This document shows, one piece after another, positions 62,461 through 64,000 of a stretch of DNA of 64,000 bases. Under the pieces are notes generated by a model. That model saw nothing but the letters and a program-made list of their open reading frames with translations. It was not told the DNA's origin and did no database searches. Source of the DNA: JALOLG01 sp963722415 (GTDB lineage: Bacteria; Actinomycetota; Acidimicrobiia; Acidimicrobiales; Ilumatobacteraceae); assembly GCA_963722415.1 (NCBI GenBank), contig CAVRNI010000039.1, positions 248,001 through 312,000 on the forward strand. The letters run 5' to 3'. How positions within the stretch are numbered: position 1 is the stretch's first letter; the number at the start of each line of letters is the position of its first letter. A program made the translations under genes and the position numbers.

Positions 62461-64000
62461 GTGCGCGATGCGGACGTCCCGACGGGCACGATGACGTTCG
62501 TCTTCACCGACATCGTCAGCTCCACCCGGTTGTGGAACGACCCGTCGTCGATGGGCCCGGCGCTCAGGATGCACGACGAGATCCTCCGCAACGTTCTCGT
62601 CGCCGAGGGCGGATACATCTTCTCCACGACCGGTGACGGCTTCGGAGCCGCGTTCGAGCATGCCGATGCTGCGATCCGGGCGGCGGTGTTGGCGCAACGC
62701 CGCCTCGGACAGACCCAGTGGCCGAACGGCGCCGACATCGCGGTGCGGATCGGAATGCACCTCGGCCGTGCCGAGGAGCGCGACGGCAACTACTTCGGGC
62801 CACCGGTGAACCGGAGTGCGCGTGTGATGGCGATCGCGCAGGGTCGCCAGATCGTCGTCACGGCGACGGTGCGTGCTGCCGCCGAGACCTGGCTCCCCGA
62901 CGACATCACACTCGTGCCCCTCGGCGAGGTCGAGCTGAAGGACATCACCGAACCGATCGAGGTGTTCTCGGTCGCCAGTGACGGCGTCGACGTGCCGACG
63001 CGACCGGACCGGGCGCCGGCGCTCGTTGCCGGCAACCTGCCGGAACGGGTAGCGACGCTCGTCGGACGGGGACGCGCCGTGTCCGATGTCGTCGAGGCGC
63101 TCGACAACCACCGGCTCGTCACGCTCGTCGGTGTCGGTGGAGTCGGCAAGACGACGCTGGCGACCGACGTGGGCCGCAACGTTCATGGGTTCCCGGACGG
63201 TGTCTGGCTCGTGAAGCTCGGACAGATCCAGGAGGGCCGCGCGGTCGTCGGCGCGATCGCGGACGCGCTCGGTTTGTCGGCGACGGGTGTCACGCTCGAC
63301 GAGCTGATCGACAACGCGCTGCGTGCCCGGCGCATGGTTCTGCTGCTCGACAACTGCGACCACGTCCTCGACGCGGTCGGCGATGCGGTCGGCGCGATCC
63401 TCGGCGGCACGCCGAACGTCCATGTGCTGGCGACGAGTCGCGAGCCACTCCGGCTCGCCGGCGAACGCGTCGTCCCAGTGCTCCCGCTCGCCGTGCGGCA
63501 GCCGGGACCCGGGCAGAGCGACGCGGCCGAACTGTTCCTGCAACGCGCCGCGGAGAGCGGCGCATCGCTCGACCCGGCGGCGCACGGCGCTGCCATCGAC
63601 GAGCTGTGCCGGCGACTCGACGGGCTCCCACTGGCGATCGAGTTGGCGGCGGCGAAGACCCGCGCCTTCGATCCGTCTCGACTGGTCGACCTGCTGGACC
63701 ACCGGTTCCAGCTGCTCGGTGCCGATCACCGCTCGGGCGATGCCCGGCATCAGACGCTCCACGCGACGTTCGACTGGTCGTACGAGCTGCTCGACAAGGG
63801 CGACCGGATGGTGTTCGACCGGCTCGGGGTGATCGCCGGTCCGTTCGACATCGACGACGCAGTCGCGCTCTGCGCGGACGTCGTGACCGAGTTCGACGTG
63901 ATCACGTCGCTCGCGTCGCTCGTCGACAAGTCGCTCGTGCAGCGGCTCGCTTCGTCGCCACCGTTCCGCCTGCTCGAATCACTCCGCGAGTTCTCCCTGG
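62461..64000 (+). CDS. class III nucleotide cyclase fused to an NB-ARC/LuxR-type ATPase (3' partial)
   Basis: The frame from GTG 62461 is open to the window end, 513 codons so far. Residues 10-175 are an adenylate/guanylate cyclase catalytic domain: TFVFTDIVSSTRLW and STTGDGFGAAF carry the two metal Asp residues, and NYFGPPVNRSARVMAIA the transition-state Asn/Arg. From about 200 comes a STAND ATPase: Walker A TLVGVGGVGKTTLA, Walker B MVLLLDNCDHVLDAV, VHVLATSREPLRLAGE and LCRRLDGLPLAIELAAA. Usually a helical repeat region follows. It is divergent from the catalase operon and may sense or control it. Sequence after 64000 is missing. Confidence 0.88.
   Translation, partial: MRDADVPTGTMTFVFTDIVSSTRLWNDPSSMGPALRMHDEILRNVLVAEGGYIFSTTGDGFGAAFEHADAAIRAAVLAQRRLGQTQWPNGADIAVRIGMHLGRAEERDGNYFGPPVNRSARVMAIAQGRQIVVTATVRAAAETWLPDDITLVPLGEVELKDITEPIEVFSVASDGVDVPTRPDRAPALVAGNLPERVATLVGRGRAVSDVVEALDNHRLVTLVGVGGVGKTTLATDVGRNVHGFPDGVWLVKLGQIQEGRAVVGAIADALGLSATGVTLDELIDNALRARRMVLLLDNCDHVLDAVGDAVGAILGGTPNVHVLATSREPLRLAGERVVPVLPLAVRQPGPGQSDAAELFLQRAAESGASLDPAAHGAAIDELCRRLDGLPLAIELAAAKTRAFDPSRLVDLLDHRFQLLGADHRSGDARHQTLHATFDWSYELLDKGDRMVFDRLGVIAGPFDIDDAVALCADVVTEFDVITSLASLVDKSLVQRLASSPPFRLLESLREFSL

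Noticed and set aside
1..64000. tRNA, rRNA or transposase genes
   Set aside because: I looked for tRNA-like T-loops, rRNA segments and DDE/Ser recombinase motifs in the translated frames and found none convincing.

Overview
The window is 64 kb of high-GC bacterial chromosome packed with short-spaced, often 4-bp-overlapping genes (many GTGA or ATGA junctions). Gene content points to an actinobacterium of the Acidimicrobiia type, probably near Ilumatobacter: glucosyl-3-phosphoglycerate synthase beside folate genes, mycothiol-family DinB-like proteins (TIGR03084, TIGR03086), an AtuA/acyl-CoA carboxylase island, and a SigB/SigF-type stress sigma factor. The taxon is inferred from content only. 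I saw no tRNA, rRNA, CRISPR array, transposase or prophage.

Layout. 1-1.6 kb: two CitE/HpcH-type CoA-ester lyases. 1.6-6.8 kb: P450, gpgS, fused folB-folK, folP, TIGR03086 protein, rhodanese. 6.8-17.4 kb: a mostly minus-strand acyl-CoA catabolic island (SDR, nitronate monooxygenase, acyl-CoA dehydrogenase, AtuA, biotin carrier, biotin carboxylase, carboxyltransferase) with TIGR03084 and UlaG-like genes on the other strand. 17.5-23.7 kb: small and regulatory genes, two paralogous approx. 48-aa peptides flanking a SnoaL/TetR pair, cytochrome bd oxidase, a phosphotransferase. 24-27 kb: secreted Ig-like repeat protein with a small exported partner. 27-29.3 kb: Hsp20, SDR, hydrolase. 29.3-33.4 kb: stress-sigma locus (two RsbW-like ATPases, LuxR regulator, sigma factor, STAS antagonist, small membrane proteins). 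33.4-38.6 kb: DinB-like, MetRS with a Met-Met leader peptide, inositol-phosphatase family, HxlR, flavin reductase, nitroreductase. 38.8-43.2 kb: HD-GYP/ice-binding-domain fusion, membrane protein, cell-wall hydrolase. 43.2-51.5 kb: envelope operon (lipid kinase, PAP2-YihY, PAP2), PhoD phosphatase, TPP enzyme, second YihY. 51.6-64 kb: lipoprotein, Pol IV, hydrolase, DJ-1-like, 14-repeat RCC1 protein, DyP/catalase operon, cyclase-ATPase regulator running off the end.

Threads that tie the window together. (1) Five exact GTTT-N16-GGGTA promoters, plus two weaker ones, sit in front of the sigma locus, PAP2-YihY-lipid kinase operon, second YihY gene, small membrane proteins and possibly hsp20; I read this as an autoregulated envelope-stress regulon. 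(2) A 47-bp palindrome occurs three times. Two copies lie between convergent genes and one appears to have split an acyl-CoA carboxylase alpha subunit into two ORFs. (3) At least fifteen conserved genes carry one-base frame breaks, several in homopolymers and some in normally essential genes (folP, metG). This makes sequence error at least as likely as gene decay, so frameshifted genes are entered as CDS with the break stated.
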